Shown: piece after piece, positions 1 through 8,984 of the stretch
Position numbering within the stretch: position 1 is the stretch's first letter
Layout: every line of letters begins with the position of its first letter
Assembly: GCF_902497625.1 (NCBI RefSeq)
Contig: NZ_CABVGX010000023.1
Span: 1 to 64,000 of the forward strand
DNA from: Pseudomonas fluorescens
Lineage (GTDB): Bacteria; Pseudomonadota; Gammaproteobacteria; Pseudomonadales; Pseudomonadaceae
Length of the DNA stretch: 64,000 nucleotides
Direction of reading: 5' to 3'
Notes under the pieces: model-generated
The model's input: the letters and a program-made list of their open reading frames with translations, nothing else
Told to the model about the DNA's origin: nothing
The model's database searches: none
Made by a program: the position numbers and the translations under genes

Positions 1-1
1 G

Positions 2-538
2 CTCGGTGGTTTGCTGGGTGGCGGCTCGTCAACCGGCCGCAGCCGTTCGGGCGGGGCCAACTACGCGGCGCTGGCCTCGCTGGGGATGATGGCCTTCAAG
101 GCTTATCAAGCCTGGCAACGCAATCAGGCAACAGCACCGCAGGAGACGCCACGCACCGTGGATCTGTTGTCGGGCCCTGAAGTCGAGGAGCACAGCCACG
201 CCATCCTGCGTGCATTGATCGCAGCGGCCAAAGCCGATGGACATATTGATGAAGCCGAACAGCAGATGATAAGCGGCGAAATCCGTCGGCACACGGACGA
301 TCCCCAATTACAGCACTGGCTGGACGCCGAGGTGGCCCGGCCGCTCGACGTTGCGGACGTGGCGCAAGCTGCGACAAATCCGGCCGTGGCCGCCGAAATG
401 TACCTGGCCAGCGTCATGTTGGTGGACGACCAGCAGGACGCGGAACGTAGCTATCTGGATGAGCTCGCCGCCGCACTGAAGATCGATCCGCAGTTGCAGG
501 TGCAGTTGGAGCAGCAAGCCAAAGGCCAGCTAGCCTAA
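2..538 (+). CDS. DUF533/YebE-like TerB-fold protein, 5' truncated by window edge
   Basis: The reading frame is open back to base 2, so the true start lies outside the window. The visible part begins with a Gly/Ser-rich stretch and a short hydrophobic segment (YAALASLGMMAFKAYQAW), followed by an acidic helical domain containing AAAKADGHIDEAE. That acidic metal-site-like motif is typical of DUF533/TerB-fold proteins such as YebE. The family is a poorly understood set of inner-membrane-associated proteins. The molecular function is unknown; the family call is from motif recognition only. Confidence 0.7.
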   Translation, partial: LGGLLGGGSSTGRSRSGGANYAALASLGMMAFKAYQAWQRNQATAPQETPRTVDLLSGPEVEEHSHAILRALIAAAKADGHIDEAEQQMISGEIRRHTDDPQLQHWLDAEVARPLDVADVAQAATNPAVAAEMYLASVMLVDDQQDAERSYLDELAAALKIDPQLQVQLEQQAKGQLA

Positions 539-685
539 GGTAAACGCGCACTGATCCGATACCGCCCTGCAAGCCGTCTGTCAGGGCATTTTCAACAAGA
601 ATGGAATTTTTCTTCGGAACCATCGCTCTGCTGATGTAGAGACGAGCTGATCCAGCGTCCTGCCACTGGCCTCAGACCAAGAGAT

Positions 686-2077
686 ATGTCCATGACTGCC
701 CTGACCCGACTTGAATCCCGGCCCGCCCACGAATACCCGATTCCTGGCGCCGGTACGACCAAGCAAATCTACGCACAGTTGCTGCAGAGCGATGATGCCG
801 AGCACCGCTGCGCTTTGGCCCACAGCTTTCTGGAAGCCCAAATACTCGAAGCCGCGCAGCTGCCCGAGGAAATGCCCCGGGACTTGTCGGCCTTGCAGTC
901 CTTCGTCGAGCAGCACAGCGCCGACGTCGCCCGCCAATATGCCGACTATCTGCAACAACGCAAAGCGGGCGGGCCCCGGCAGTTTTTCAGCAACAAGTCC
1001 CACGCATTGTTTTTCCTGCAAGCCGTCGGCCCGACCAAACTGGTGGATGGCGCGTGGCTGTATGGCCTGTTGCAACATTGGCGCGACCCGCGTTTCGAAG
1101 GCCTGATCTGTACCTACCTGGAAGAGCTGGGCGATGGCAACCCGGCGCAGAACCATGTAGTCATTTATCGCAAGTTGCTCGCCGAACACGGCCTGCAGGA
1201 CAATGGCGTGATTGCCGACGAGCACTACCTGCAAGGGGCCATTCAACTGGCTCTGGGTGAATGCACCGACAGTTTTCTGCCAGAAGTCATCGGCTACAAC
1301 CTCGGCTACGAGCAACTTCCGCTGCACCTGCTGATCAGTTCCTACGAACTTAGCGAGCTGGGCATCGACCCGTATTACTTCACGCTCCATGTGACCATCG
1401 ACAACGCCAGTACCGGCCACGCGCAAAAAGCCGTGCAGTCGGTGCTTGAACTGCTGCCGATAGAAGGCGACCGCGAAGAGTTCATGCGCAGGGTTGCGCT
1501 GGGCTATCGGCTGAATGACCTGGGGCAGGGCAGCCGCGCGATCATCGAGTCGTTCGACCTCTATGGCGAAGTGCTGAACATGCTCGAGCGCAAGCGTCCG
1601 TTTGGTCAGCACATGCATTCTGACTATTGCCGCTTCGAGGGCAAGACCGTTAACGAATGGTTGTCTTCTGCGGAACAGTTGCCTGCGTTTCTCACGGCCA
1701 TGGAAAACAAGGGCTGGATCAAGCGGCATCAGGACCCGCAGCAAAGCCGCTTCTGGCAGCTGATCGATGGTGACGGCGCGGCCATGTTCGGCGTGTTCAG
1801 CCCATATGAAAAGCAACTCTTGCAGGACTGGATTGCCGGTGACTGGAAACCTGAACGCTCACCTTCCCCATTTCGGCGTGGCACCTGTGCAGGCGCCGAG
1901 CCTGAGTTGCCTGTCAACGATCCGGATATTCAAAGCCTGCAATCGGCGCTCGAAGGCCTGTCCAGGCACGAGCAGATGCAAGCATTGATCCCCTGGCTGT
2001 CGGCGCGCCGCCACTCTCATCCTGCCGGGCTGATGGCCACGCGACGATTCATCGAACTCAAATCCAGCCTGCGCTAG
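686..2077 (+). CDS. Iron-containing redox enzyme family protein (haem-oxygenase-like fold)
   Basis: This is a 463-residue soluble protein. Its middle matches the iron-containing redox enzyme / haem-oxygenase-like di-iron family: around residues 235-245 it reads LHVTIDNASTGH, with His235, Asp239 and His245 as candidate metal ligands. A nearby Glu-rich helix (SSYELSELGID) could supply acidic ligands. Family members use iron and O2 for varied oxidations, but the substrate cannot be read here. The stop is 10 bases before the methyltransferase start, and that gene overlaps ligD, so the three probably form one transcript. The start at 686 has a weak ribosome site; an in-frame ATG at 692 is an alternative. 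Confidence 0.72.
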   Translation: MSMTALTRLESRPAHEYPIPGAGTTKQIYAQLLQSDDAEHRCALAHSFLEAQILEAAQLPEEMPRDLSALQSFVEQHSADVARQYADYLQQRKAGGPRQFFSNKSHALFFLQAVGPTKLVDGAWLYGLLQHWRDPRFEGLICTYLEELGDGNPAQNHVVIYRKLLAEHGLQDNGVIADEHYLQGAIQLALGECTDSFLPEVIGYNLGYEQLPLHLLISSYELSELGIDPYYFTLHVTIDNASTGHAQKAVQSVLELLPIEGDREEFMRRVALGYRLNDLGQGSRAIIESFDLYGEVLNMLERKRPFGQHMHSDYCRFEGKTVNEWLSSAEQLPAFLTAMENKGWIKRHQDPQQSRFWQLIDGDGAAMFGVFSPYEKQLLQDWIAGDWKPERSPSPFRRGTCAGAEPELPVNDPDIQSLQSALEGLSRHEQMQALIPWLSARRHSHPAGLMATRRFIELKSSLR

Positions 2078-2087
2078 GGAGCACTGC

Positions 2088-3080
2088 ATGAATCAGGAAG
2101 AACGACTCGGCGGCGCCGATCTCGCGTTATTGCAATTGGGCCGCCGTTTGCAGGCTGATGGGTACCGTTTTATCACTCCGACCCCGCTCACTCACCAGCG
2201 CGTCAACGATCGCGCTTTCGGGCAGCCCGCGCGCACGCTGCGCGAGGTGTTCGGTTGGTCGCGGCCATTTGAACCGGGGCTGTTATCGATGGATGAGCAG
2301 CGCCAGTTGCGGCAGGCGGATGTGCTCCAGGAGAGCAACGGGCGGCTGAAAAGCCTGGTGCGCTGGTCGAGCCTGGATGACGTGCTGTTCGTCCATTCCG
2401 GATTCCCCACCGAGGCCGCCGACGCGGTGTTTTTCGGTCCGGATTCCTACCGCTTCGCGCAACTGATTCACGCCCATCTGCAGCAGTGTTTCGCGCCCGT
2501 GCGGCGCGCCGTCGACATCGGCTGTGGCGCCGGCGTCGGGGCGATTGTGATTGCCCGCGCCCGTCGCGAAGCCGAGGTGCTGGCGGTCGACATCAATCCG
2601 GCAGCGTTACGCATGACGGCCGTCAACGCTGCGTTGGCCGAGCTGGCCAACATCACGATCGAGACCAGTGATGTGCTCCAGGACGTCGACGGTCAATTCG
2701 ACTTGATCGTCGCCAACCCGCCGTATATGGCCGATCCCGCCGAGCGCGCTTACCGTCATGGCGGGGGTGAATTTGGCGAGCAGCTGTCGCTGCGCATCGT
2801 CGAGCAAGCCCTGAATCGCCTGGCTCCGGGCGGTTCACTGGTGCTGTACACCGGTGTGGCGATGATCGACGGTCGCGATCCATTTCTCGAGGCGCTGATC
2901 CCGCGCCTCGAATCATCGCTGTTCGCCTGGACCTACCGTGAGCTCGACCCCGATGTTTTCGGCGAGGAGCTGTTGACTCCTGGCTATCAACGGGTGGAAA
3001 GGATCGCAGTGGTCGCCTTGATCGTCACCCGTATCGGCCCCGGCATCGGGGGCAGCGTTGAATCGGCAGGTGCGCCATGA
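2088..3080 (+). CDS. Class I SAM-dependent methyltransferase (HemK-like)
   Basis: The 330-residue protein has an N-terminal helical region of about 110 residues followed by a Rossmann methyltransferase domain. The SAM-binding motif is VDIGCGAGVG at residues 142-151, and the catalytic NPPY sits at 210-213. NPPY is the signature of enzymes that methylate amide or amino nitrogens, such as HemK/PrmC and N6-adenine methylases. The extended N-terminus differs from PrmC, so the substrate is open. A GGGAGC ribosome site precedes the ATG. Its TGA overlaps the ligD ATG by four bases (ATGA), indicating translational coupling. Confidence 0.8.
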   Translation: MNQEERLGGADLALLQLGRRLQADGYRFITPTPLTHQRVNDRAFGQPARTLREVFGWSRPFEPGLLSMDEQRQLRQADVLQESNGRLKSLVRWSSLDDVLFVHSGFPTEAADAVFFGPDSYRFAQLIHAHLQQCFAPVRRAVDIGCGAGVGAIVIARARREAEVLAVDINPAALRMTAVNAALAELANITIETSDVLQDVDGQFDLIVANPPYMADPAERAYRHGGGEFGEQLSLRIVEQALNRLAPGGSLVLYTGVAMIDGRDPFLEALIPRLESSLFAWTYRELDPDVFGEELLTPGYQRVERIAVVALIVTRIGPGIGGSVESAGAP

Positions 3081-5764
3081 GCAAAAATCTGGATGATTAC
3101 AACCGCATGCGCGATTTCTCGGCGACCTCGGAACCGGCCGCCAAGCCTTCGAAACGCAAAGCTGCGAAAGACCATGCGTTGCAGTTCTGCATCCAGAAGC
3201 ATGACGCCTCGCGCCTGCACTACGACTTTCGCCTGGAGCTCGACGGCGCGCTGAAAAGCTGGGCAGTGCCTAAAGGTCCCTCGCTGGACCCTCACGTCAA
3301 ACGCCTGGCCGTGCATGTTGAAGACCATCCGCTCGACTATGCCACCTTCGAAGGCAGCATCCCCGAAGGCCATTATGGCGCCGGTGACGTGATCGTCTGG
3401 GACCGGGGCGTGTGGATCCCTCAAGAGGACCCCGCCACAGCGTATGCCAAAGGCAAGCTCAAGTTCGAGCTGCAGGGTGAGAAGCTCGGTGGATTATGGA
3501 ACCTGGTGCGCACGCATATGCCCGGCAAGCAGGAACAGTGGTTTCTGATCAAGCATCAGGACAGCGCCGCCAAACCTGAAAGCGACTACGACGTGGTCGT
3601 CGCCGCGCCGGACAGCGTGCTCAGCGACCGCACCATCGTGCCGAAAAAATCGAAAACAGCCGCAGCCAAACCCAAGGCGGTGAAAAAACCGGCGAAAGCA
3701 GCGCCCAAGGAAGAGTCGACGCCGTTGACCGGCGCACACAAAGCCAGGTTGCCGGACACCTTGAAACCTGAATTGGCGACCCTGGTCGAAAAAGCTCCGG
3801 GTGGCGATTGGAGCTACGAGATCAAGTTCGACGGCTACCGCATCATGGCGCGGCTGGATCATGGGGAAGTCAAACTGTTCACGCGCAATGGCCATGACTG
3901 GACCCACAAACTGCCGAAGCAAGCTGAGGCGTTGACGGCGTTGGGGCTTGAATCAGCGTGGCTTGACGGCGAAATGGTGGTGGCCAACGAGCAAGGCGTG
4001 CCGGACTTTCAGGCACTGCAAAATGCCTTCGATTCGGGTCGTAGTGGCAACATCATTTACTACCTGTTCGACATGCCGTACCTCAACGGCGTGGACCTGC
4101 GCGAAGTCCCGGTAGAAGAGCGGCGCGCGGCACTGGCCACGGTACTCAAACCGAACGAAGACCCGCTGCTGCGTTTTTCCGATTCCTTTGGCGAAGAGCC
4201 CGAAGCGCTGCTCAATAGTGCCTGTCAGATGCAAATGGAGGGTCTTATCGGCAAGCGGCTGGGCTCGCCTTACGTGTCGCGGCGCAGCAATGACTGGATC
4301 AAGCTGAAGTGTAAGCACCGGCAGGAATTCGTCGTTGTCGGGTTTACCGACCCCAAGGGCTCGCGTAATGCTTTCGGTGCGTTGCTGCTGGGCTTGCATG
4401 ACCGCGACAGCGGCGAGCTGCGCTATGCCGGCAAGGTCGGCACCGGTTTTAATGAGTCAACCCTCAAGCGAATTTATGAACAGCTGAAACCGCTGCAGAC
4501 GAAGAAACCGGCGGTGGTCAACCCGCCGACCGGCTTCGACGCTAAAGGCGTGCACTGGCTCAAACCAACGCTGCTGGCGGAGGTGGCTTTTGCGGAAATG
4601 ACCAAGGAGGGCTCGGTGCGGCATGCCGTGTTCCATGGCTTGCGCAACGACAAGCCTGCCGAAGACATCACTGAGGAGCGTCCGAAAGCCGTGAAAGCCG
4701 AATCTGCGAAAAAGCCCGCTGCTGCGGCGAAAAAAACTGCTGAAAAACCAGCCGCAGCAGCAAAAAAGACCGCTGCGGAAAAACCTGCCACGGCGAAGAA
4801 AACCAGCGCAGACAAACCCGCTGCCGCTCCCGTCAAGAAATCCACCAAAGCCGACACCGCGCCCTCCCAGCTCGGGCTCGGCGGTGGCAAAGTGCGCATT
4901 ACCCACCCCGACCGGGTGATCGACGCCAGCAGCGGCACCACCAAGTTGCAGCTGGCCGAGTATTACGCCAGTGTCGCCGAGTGGATCCTGCCCGAGCTCA
5001 AGGATCGCCCGGTGGCTCTGGTGCGCGCCCCGGACGGGATTGCCGGCGAACTGTTTTTCCAGAAGAACGCCGAGCGCCTGGCGATCCCGGGGATCAGTAC
5101 GCTGGACAAAGCCCTGACCGGTCAGCCGGTCATGCTGATCAATAATCCTGAAGCGCTGATCGGTGCAGTGCAGATGAGCACGGTCGAACTGCACACCTGG
5201 AACGCCACTTCGGTGAATCTCGACAAACCGGACCGCTTCGTCCTCGACCTGGACCCGGACCCGGCCCTGCCTTGGAAAAGCATGGTCGAGGCGACGCAAC
5301 TGACGCTGACGGTGCTGGACGAACTGGGACTCACGGCATTTCTCAAGACCAGCGGCGGCAAAGGCATTCACTTGATGGTACCGCTGACCCGCAAGGCCGG
5401 CTGGGATGAGGTCAAGGAATTCAGTCACGCGATTGTCAGCCACATGGCAAAGCTGCTGCCGGACCGTTTTTCCGCAGTGTCCGGGCCGAAGAACCGGGTT
5501 GGGCGGATCTTCATCGATTACCTGCGCAACGGCCTGGGCGCTACCACCATCAGTGCCTATGCCGCACGGACGCGTGAAGGCCTGCCTGTGTCCATGCCAA
5601 TCTTCCGTGAGGAAGTGGCGGAGCTCAAGGGCGGCAATCAGTGGAACGTGCACAACGCGCATGAGCGTTTGGTCGAGGTTGGCAATGAGCCGTGGGCGGA
5701 CTGGAAGAAAGCCAGGCAGACAATCACCGCTGAGATGCGCCGCCGGGTAGGGATGAAAAAATAG
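3077..5764 (+). CDS. ligD: ATP-dependent DNA ligase D, three-domain (NHEJ)
   Basis: LigD (895 residues) is the multifunctional end-joining enzyme that works with Ku to process and seal double-strand breaks. Domain order is the Pseudomonas one: 3'-phosphoesterase (about 1-190; LHYDFRLELDG), ATP-dependent ligase (about 220-540; adenylated lysine K250 in EIKFDGYR), then primase-polymerase (about 610-895; metal-binding D724 and D726 in LDLDPDP, plus TSGGKGIHLMVPL). The domains are joined by Lys/Ala/Pro-rich linkers near 195-220 and 540-600; the second is a run of AAKK-type repeats. All catalytic motifs look intact. No ku gene lies in the window. It overlaps the upstream methyltransferase gene. 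Confidence 0.95.
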   Translation: MSKNLDDYNRMRDFSATSEPAAKPSKRKAAKDHALQFCIQKHDASRLHYDFRLELDGALKSWAVPKGPSLDPHVKRLAVHVEDHPLDYATFEGSIPEGHYGAGDVIVWDRGVWIPQEDPATAYAKGKLKFELQGEKLGGLWNLVRTHMPGKQEQWFLIKHQDSAAKPESDYDVVVAAPDSVLSDRTIVPKKSKTAAAKPKAVKKPAKAAPKEESTPLTGAHKARLPDTLKPELATLVEKAPGGDWSYEIKFDGYRIMARLDHGEVKLFTRNGHDWTHKLPKQAEALTALGLESAWLDGEMVVANEQGVPDFQALQNAFDSGRSGNIIYYLFDMPYLNGVDLREVPVEERRAALATVLKPNEDPLLRFSDSFGEEPEALLNSACQMQMEGLIGKRLGSPYVSRRSNDWIKLKCKHRQEFVVVGFTDPKGSRNAFGALLLGLHDRDSGELRYAGKVGTGFNESTLKRIYEQLKPLQTKKPAVVNPPTGFDAKGVHWLKPTLLAEVAFAEMTKEGSVRHAVFHGLRNDKPAEDITEERPKAVKAESAKKPAAAAKKTAEKPAAAAKKTAAEKPATAKKTSADKPAAAPVKKSTKADTAPSQLGLGGGKVRITHPDRVIDASSGTTKLQLAEYYASVAEWILPELKDRPVALVRAPDGIAGELFFQKNAERLAIPGISTLDKALTGQPVMLINNPEALIGAVQMSTVELHTWNATSVNLDKPDRFVLDLDPDPALPWKSMVEATQLTLTVLDELGLTAFLKTSGGKGIHLMVPLTRKAGWDEVKEFSHAIVSHMAKLLPDRFSAVSGPKNRVGRIFIDYLRNGLGATTISAYAARTREGLPVSMPIFREEVAELKGGNQWNVHNAHERLVEVGNEPWADWKKARQTITAEMRRRVGMKK

Positions 5765-5777
5765 CGCGAACAGGCGC

Positions 5778-6179
5778 TCAGGCGTCACGCAGCAAGTCGT
5801 TGGCGTTAAGCAATTCGTAGGCGATTTCCGGGCGCTTTTCGAGGCCGCGGCGGATGGCCGCCGGAATCGCCTGGCGGGTCTTGCGACACAGCCCCGGCAA
5901 ATTGTCGATGGAAATGGCGATGCCACGCATGGTGCGCACTTCATTGGTCCCGGGCGCGATCGACACCCGGATCCCCAGCTGTTCAAACATGCGCTGTTGC
6001 AGACGTTCGAGATCACTGAGGCTCTGTAGATTTTCCAGGCGCTCGAGCAGCCGCTTTTCCTCATTGCGCGTCAGCAGCAGTATGCGGATATCGGCATCCG
6101 GTGTTTCCAGCAGCGGTTCACGCTCGCAGTTGCAAGCGCCGGGCGGGCAGGGTTGGCGGATCGAGAGCGCGGTTGTCAT
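5778..6179 (-). CDS. Conserved hypothetical protein with N-terminal Cys cluster
   Basis: I do not recognise a named family. From the ATG at 6179 the protein is 133 residues. A CPPGACNC cluster near residues 11-18 (C-x4-C-x-C) could bind metal. A charged, helical, coiled-coil-like stretch follows (LLLTRNEEKRLLERLENLQ), then a basic C-terminal half. A longer frame back to 6332 exists, but it runs through a REP palindrome, so the internal ATG is preferred; a second ATG lies at 6191. The gene is convergent with ligD, with a 13-base gap between stops. Confidence 0.6.
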   Translation of the reverse strand: MTTALSIRQPCPPGACNCEREPLLETPDADIRILLLTRNEEKRLLERLENLQSLSDLERLQQRMFEQLGIRVSIAPGTNEVRTMRGIAISIDNLPGLCRKTRQAIPAAIRRGLEKRPEIAYELLNANDLLRDA

Positions 6180-6278
6180 GCCGCCAATCATAGAGTGCTC
6201 CACCCGGGTTTGCCCATCCCGAAAACGCCCCCAAACACCCATCGCCAAAGCACCCGCTCTGTGGCTGCTCTGGGGGCA

Positions 6279-6328
6279 ACTCTGTAGCAGCTGCCGAAGA
6301 CTGCGTCCGGCTACGCAGCAGTCGTATA
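6279..6328. repeat. REP palindrome, single
   Basis: The sequence GTAGCAGCTGCCGAAGACTG followed by CGTCCGGCTACGC is the same repeat type as at 7421-7936 and 26199-26283. It lies upstream of the hypothetical gene at 5778-6179. Such elements are common intergenic palindromes in pseudomonads, mobilised by RAYT transposases. Confidence 0.7.
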
Positions 6329-6489
6329 ACAAGCGAATTCCTGGCTAATACAGTCGCCCAGCGGACCGCCGCCTCCGGCAGCTGCAACACAGGCTGCTGA
6401 CCAGCCAGACCATCGTTGGATCCGCACAACTCCGGAACAAAACCTGTGTACCCTGTCCAACCCGCACGAAGTCTGAGCGCACGGTACAT

Positions 6490-7389
6490 ATGAATCAGTT
6501 GCTCAAGGTTATTTCCTTATTTGCCCTGGCAATCAGCCTGATTGGATGCATTGCTGCGCCCATCGCCTTGACGCCACAGACCGAGCAGCGCCTGCGCGGG
6601 CAAGCGCCGATTCGCTTTCTGCTGACGTTTGACGACGGCCCGAGTGCGTCCGACTGGTGGAATCCGACCGCAACCGTACTCGATAGCCTGGCCCGCAATG
6701 CGCTGCAGTCCGATATAAAAGCGGTGTTTTTCGTCCAGACTCGTGCGTCGCGCGCGGGCGGGAGTGAGCTGGGGCGACAGCTCATGCGTCGCGAACACGC
6801 CGAGGAACACATCCTGGGTTTGCATACCGCAACGTCCGGCCACAGCAACCATCGATTGCTGGACCCGACTGAACTGGAACAAACGCTCGGCATTGGCAGC
6901 ACTGACATCGCATCAATCACCGGATCGCCACCGCGCCTGATTCGTCCACCTTTCTGGAACTATGACAAACGCACGTTCGCCGCTTATCAACGCCAAGGTT
7001 TCCATGTGCTGCTGACCGACCTGAGCGCCAATGACGGCAAAATCTGGGGTTTCAACGCCAGTCCCCGGCGGCGGGCCAACCTGTTGAGCCAATTGTCGAT
7101 AGTGCGCGAGAGGGTGGCGCGGGGTGAGTTACCTGCGGTGGACGGAGCCACTCCGGTGGTCGTGACCTTCCACGATCTCAACCGTTACACCGCCCGCCAC
7201 CTGCGCGAGTATCTGCAGATACTGATCGACAGTGCTCGCGCCACCGGAGTGAATCTTGCGCCTGAAGCGTTTTACGACGATCCCGCCGAACTGCAGCGAG
7301 CCGCCATGGCGCGGACGGTTCGCGACAGTTCAGAGCCGGTGGAATTGCCGGGAATGTGGAACTGGATCTGGGGCAGTGATGAGCGTTGA
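6490..7389 (+). CDS. Polysaccharide deacetylase (NodB-like) lipoprotein
   Basis: This 299-residue protein begins with a lipoprotein signal peptide: a hydrophobic run ending in the lipobox LIGC with Cys20. It then has a NodB-homology deacetylase domain. The metal motif TFDDGP places the Asp pair at residues 48-49. A second motif is HTATSGHSNH, and RPPFWN matches the third motif (RxPF/Y). Family enzymes remove acetyl groups from N-acetylated polysaccharides, peptidoglycan or chitooligosaccharides. As a lipoprotein it should act in the periplasm or at the outer membrane. The ATG at 6490 gives a complete signal peptide. The substrate is unknown and no polysaccharide operon is adjacent. Confidence 0.82.
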   Translation: MNQLLKVISLFALAISLIGCIAAPIALTPQTEQRLRGQAPIRFLLTFDDGPSASDWWNPTATVLDSLARNALQSDIKAVFFVQTRASRAGGSELGRQLMRREHAEEHILGLHTATSGHSNHRLLDPTELEQTLGIGSTDIASITGSPPRLIRPPFWNYDKRTFAAYQRQGFHVLLTDLSANDGKIWGFNASPRRRANLLSQLSIVRERVARGELPAVDGATPVVVTFHDLNRYTARHLREYLQILIDSARATGVNLAPEAFYDDPAELQRAAMARTVRDSSEPVELPGMWNWIWGSDER

Positions 7390-7420
7390 GGCGTTTTTCA
7401 TAAATAGCGCGATCGAGTGG

Positions 7421-7936
7421 CGGTCGACGCGCCCTTCGGCAGCTGCTACAGGTTGTGGTACACCGCAGACCCTGTAGCAGCTGGCGCAGCCTGCGTCCGG
7501 CGAAGCCGGTTTAAATTGATGATCACCGGCCATCTGTTTTACCGCCCACGCAGCCTTCGGCAGCTGCTACAGGTTGTGGTACACCGCAGACCCTGTAGCA
7601 GCTGGCGCAGCCTGCGTCCGGCGTAGCCGGTTTAAATTGATGATCACCGGCCATCTGGTAGGCCGCCGACGCAGCCTTCGGCAGCTGCTACAGGTTTCGG
7701 TGCAGCCCAGACCCTGTAGCAGCTGGCGCAGCCTGCGTCCGGCGTAGCCGGTTAAAATTGATGATCACCGGTCATCTGGTAGACCGCCGACGCAGCCTTC
7801 GGCAGCTGCTACAGGTTTCGGTGCACCGCAGACCCTGTAGCAGCTGGCGCAGCCTGCGTCCGGCGTAGCCGGTTTAAATTGATGATCACCGGCCATCTGG
7901 TAGGCCGCCGACGCAGCCTTCGGCAGCTGCTACAGG
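7421..7936. repeat. 121-bp tandem array of paired REP elements (4 full units plus a partial)
   Basis: The landmark CCTTCGGCAGCTGCTACAGG recurs at 7433 (first copy diverged), 7554, 7675, 7796 and 7917, an exact 121-base period. Each unit holds two REP halves in opposite orientation (CAGCTGCTACAGG and CCTGTAGCAGCTGGCGCAGC) plus a spacer containing TTGATGATCACCGG. Units differ by only a few bases, suggesting recent amplification. The array fills the space between the deacetylase gene and catR. Short frames running through it simply repeat the unit and are not genes. Confidence 0.93.
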
Positions 7937-7976
7937 GGTTGGCGTCAACGGGGGTGTTTGTGTGAACCGAGCGGCT

Positions 7977-8861
7977 TCAATCCGTCGGCGATAGCTCATC
8001 AATCATCCGCAAACAATGGTTCAACCCCGGCGAAACATCACCCACGCGTCGGCTGAGGATGATTGGCGAGGTCGCGTTGTCTTCCAGCAAAGGCGTAAAA
8101 CCGATGTCGTCGCGATGCAGCAGTTGCACCGAGGCCGGCACCAGCGTTACGCCGATCCCGGCCCCCACCAGGCCAATGGCCGTTTGCAGCTCGTTGGTCC
8201 ATTGCGCCACGTTAATGCTCACACCGTAGGACTCGAATAAAGCCATCACATGGTCGGCATAACTCGGGCGCGGATTGCCGGGGTAGAGCACGAAGGGCTC
8301 TTTAGCCAATTCACGCAGGCTGATCGGCCCGGCGAGCAACGGGTGGCCGGCGGGCAGGGCGGCGACGAGGCGGTCTTCGGTCAACACTGTCTGAACGATT
8401 GCCGGATCGTCGATGCGGATTCGACCGAAGCCAATATCGATGCGCCCGGCCTTCAGCGCTTGCACCTGCTGCAACGTGGTCATTTCCGACAGCCCCAGTT
8501 CAAGTTCCAGCGGCTCGCCACGGCGCAGCCGCCGGATCAGTTCCGGCAACACGCCATATAAGGTAGAGGGCGCAAAACCGATGCCCAGCCAGGTTTTTTC
8601 GCCGAGGCCGATACGCCGCGTGTTGTCACACACCTTGCCCAGTTGCTCGAGCAGCGCGGTGCAATGCTCGTGGAAAAACCGTCCGGCTTCGGTCAGCTTC
8701 AACGGCCGCCCGCGCTCCAGCAGCAGCACGCCCAGTTCATCCTCAAGCTGCTGAATCTGCCGGCTCAACGGCGGTTGAGCGATGTGCAGCAGCTCGGCGG
8801 CGCGGGTGAAGTTTAGGGTTTGAGCCAGCACCTGAAAATAACGCAGGTGACGCAGTTCCAT
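7977..8861 (-). CDS. catR: LysR-family regulator of catechol degradation (CatR)
   Basis: The 294-residue protein has a LysR winged helix-turn-helix at residues 1-60 (MELRHLRYFQVLAQ, FTRAAELLHIAQPPLSRQI) and a type-2 periplasmic-binding-like effector domain. It is divergent from catB, as in other pseudomonads, where CatR activates catBC(A) in response to cis,cis-muconate. I chose the ATG at 8861 because GGAGG lies just upstream; a longer frame to 8885 lacks this. The perfect palindrome at 8884-8898 lies between the two starts and is the likely operator. Function is inferred from position and family. Confidence 0.9.
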   Translation of the reverse strand: MELRHLRYFQVLAQTLNFTRAAELLHIAQPPLSRQIQQLEDELGVLLLERGRPLKLTEAGRFFHEHCTALLEQLGKVCDNTRRIGLGEKTWLGIGFAPSTLYGVLPELIRRLRRGEPLELELGLSEMTTLQQVQALKAGRIDIGFGRIRIDDPAIVQTVLTEDRLVAALPAGHPLLAGPISLRELAKEPFVLYPGNPRPSYADHVMALFESYGVSINVAQWTNELQTAIGLVGAGIGVTLVPASVQLLHRDDIGFTPLLEDNATSPIILSRRVGDVSPGLNHCLRMIDELSPTD

Positions 8862-8883
8862 GGGACCTCCGCAATGAGTTTGC

Positions 8884-8898
8884 ATACCTTAAAGGTAT
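8884..8898. promoter_or_regulatory. Palindromic LysR-type operator in the catR-catB gap
   Basis: ATACCTTAAAGGTAT is a perfect dyad. It fits ATAC-N7-GTAT, the recognition sequence reported for the muconate-responsive LysR proteins BenM and CatM, and also the general T-N11-A LysR rule. It lies 23 bases from the catR start and about 87 bases upstream of the catB start. A weak -10-like TATATT is at 8915-8920 on the catB side with no good -35, as expected for an activator-dependent promoter. Confidence 0.8.
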
Positions 8899-8984
8899 CA
8901 AGCCAGACTAATTCTATATTGGCTCCCCGGAAAAAGCCGTACGAGAATCGGTTCAAGAACTTTAAGAACCTGACGGGTATCGCC

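Noticed and set aside
581..1816. A 411-codon minus-strand frame opposite the redox enzyme
   Set aside because: Antisense shadow of a gene with recognisable family motifs; no motif of its own.
4457..6064. A 535-codon minus-strand frame opposite ligD
   Set aside because: It lies across the LigD polymerase domain and linker; low-complexity Phe/Arg/Gly content mirrors the AAKK repeats. Only the distal part in another frame (5778-6179) is a plausible gene.
7417..7936. CRISPR array at the 121-bp repeats
   Set aside because: Units are contiguous and nearly identical along their whole length, with REP palindromes and no unique spacers; no cas genes.
8820..8984. A 55-codon N-terminal extension of catB
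   Set aside because: It would overlap catR and the operator, and known CatB proteins start at the equivalent of 8985.
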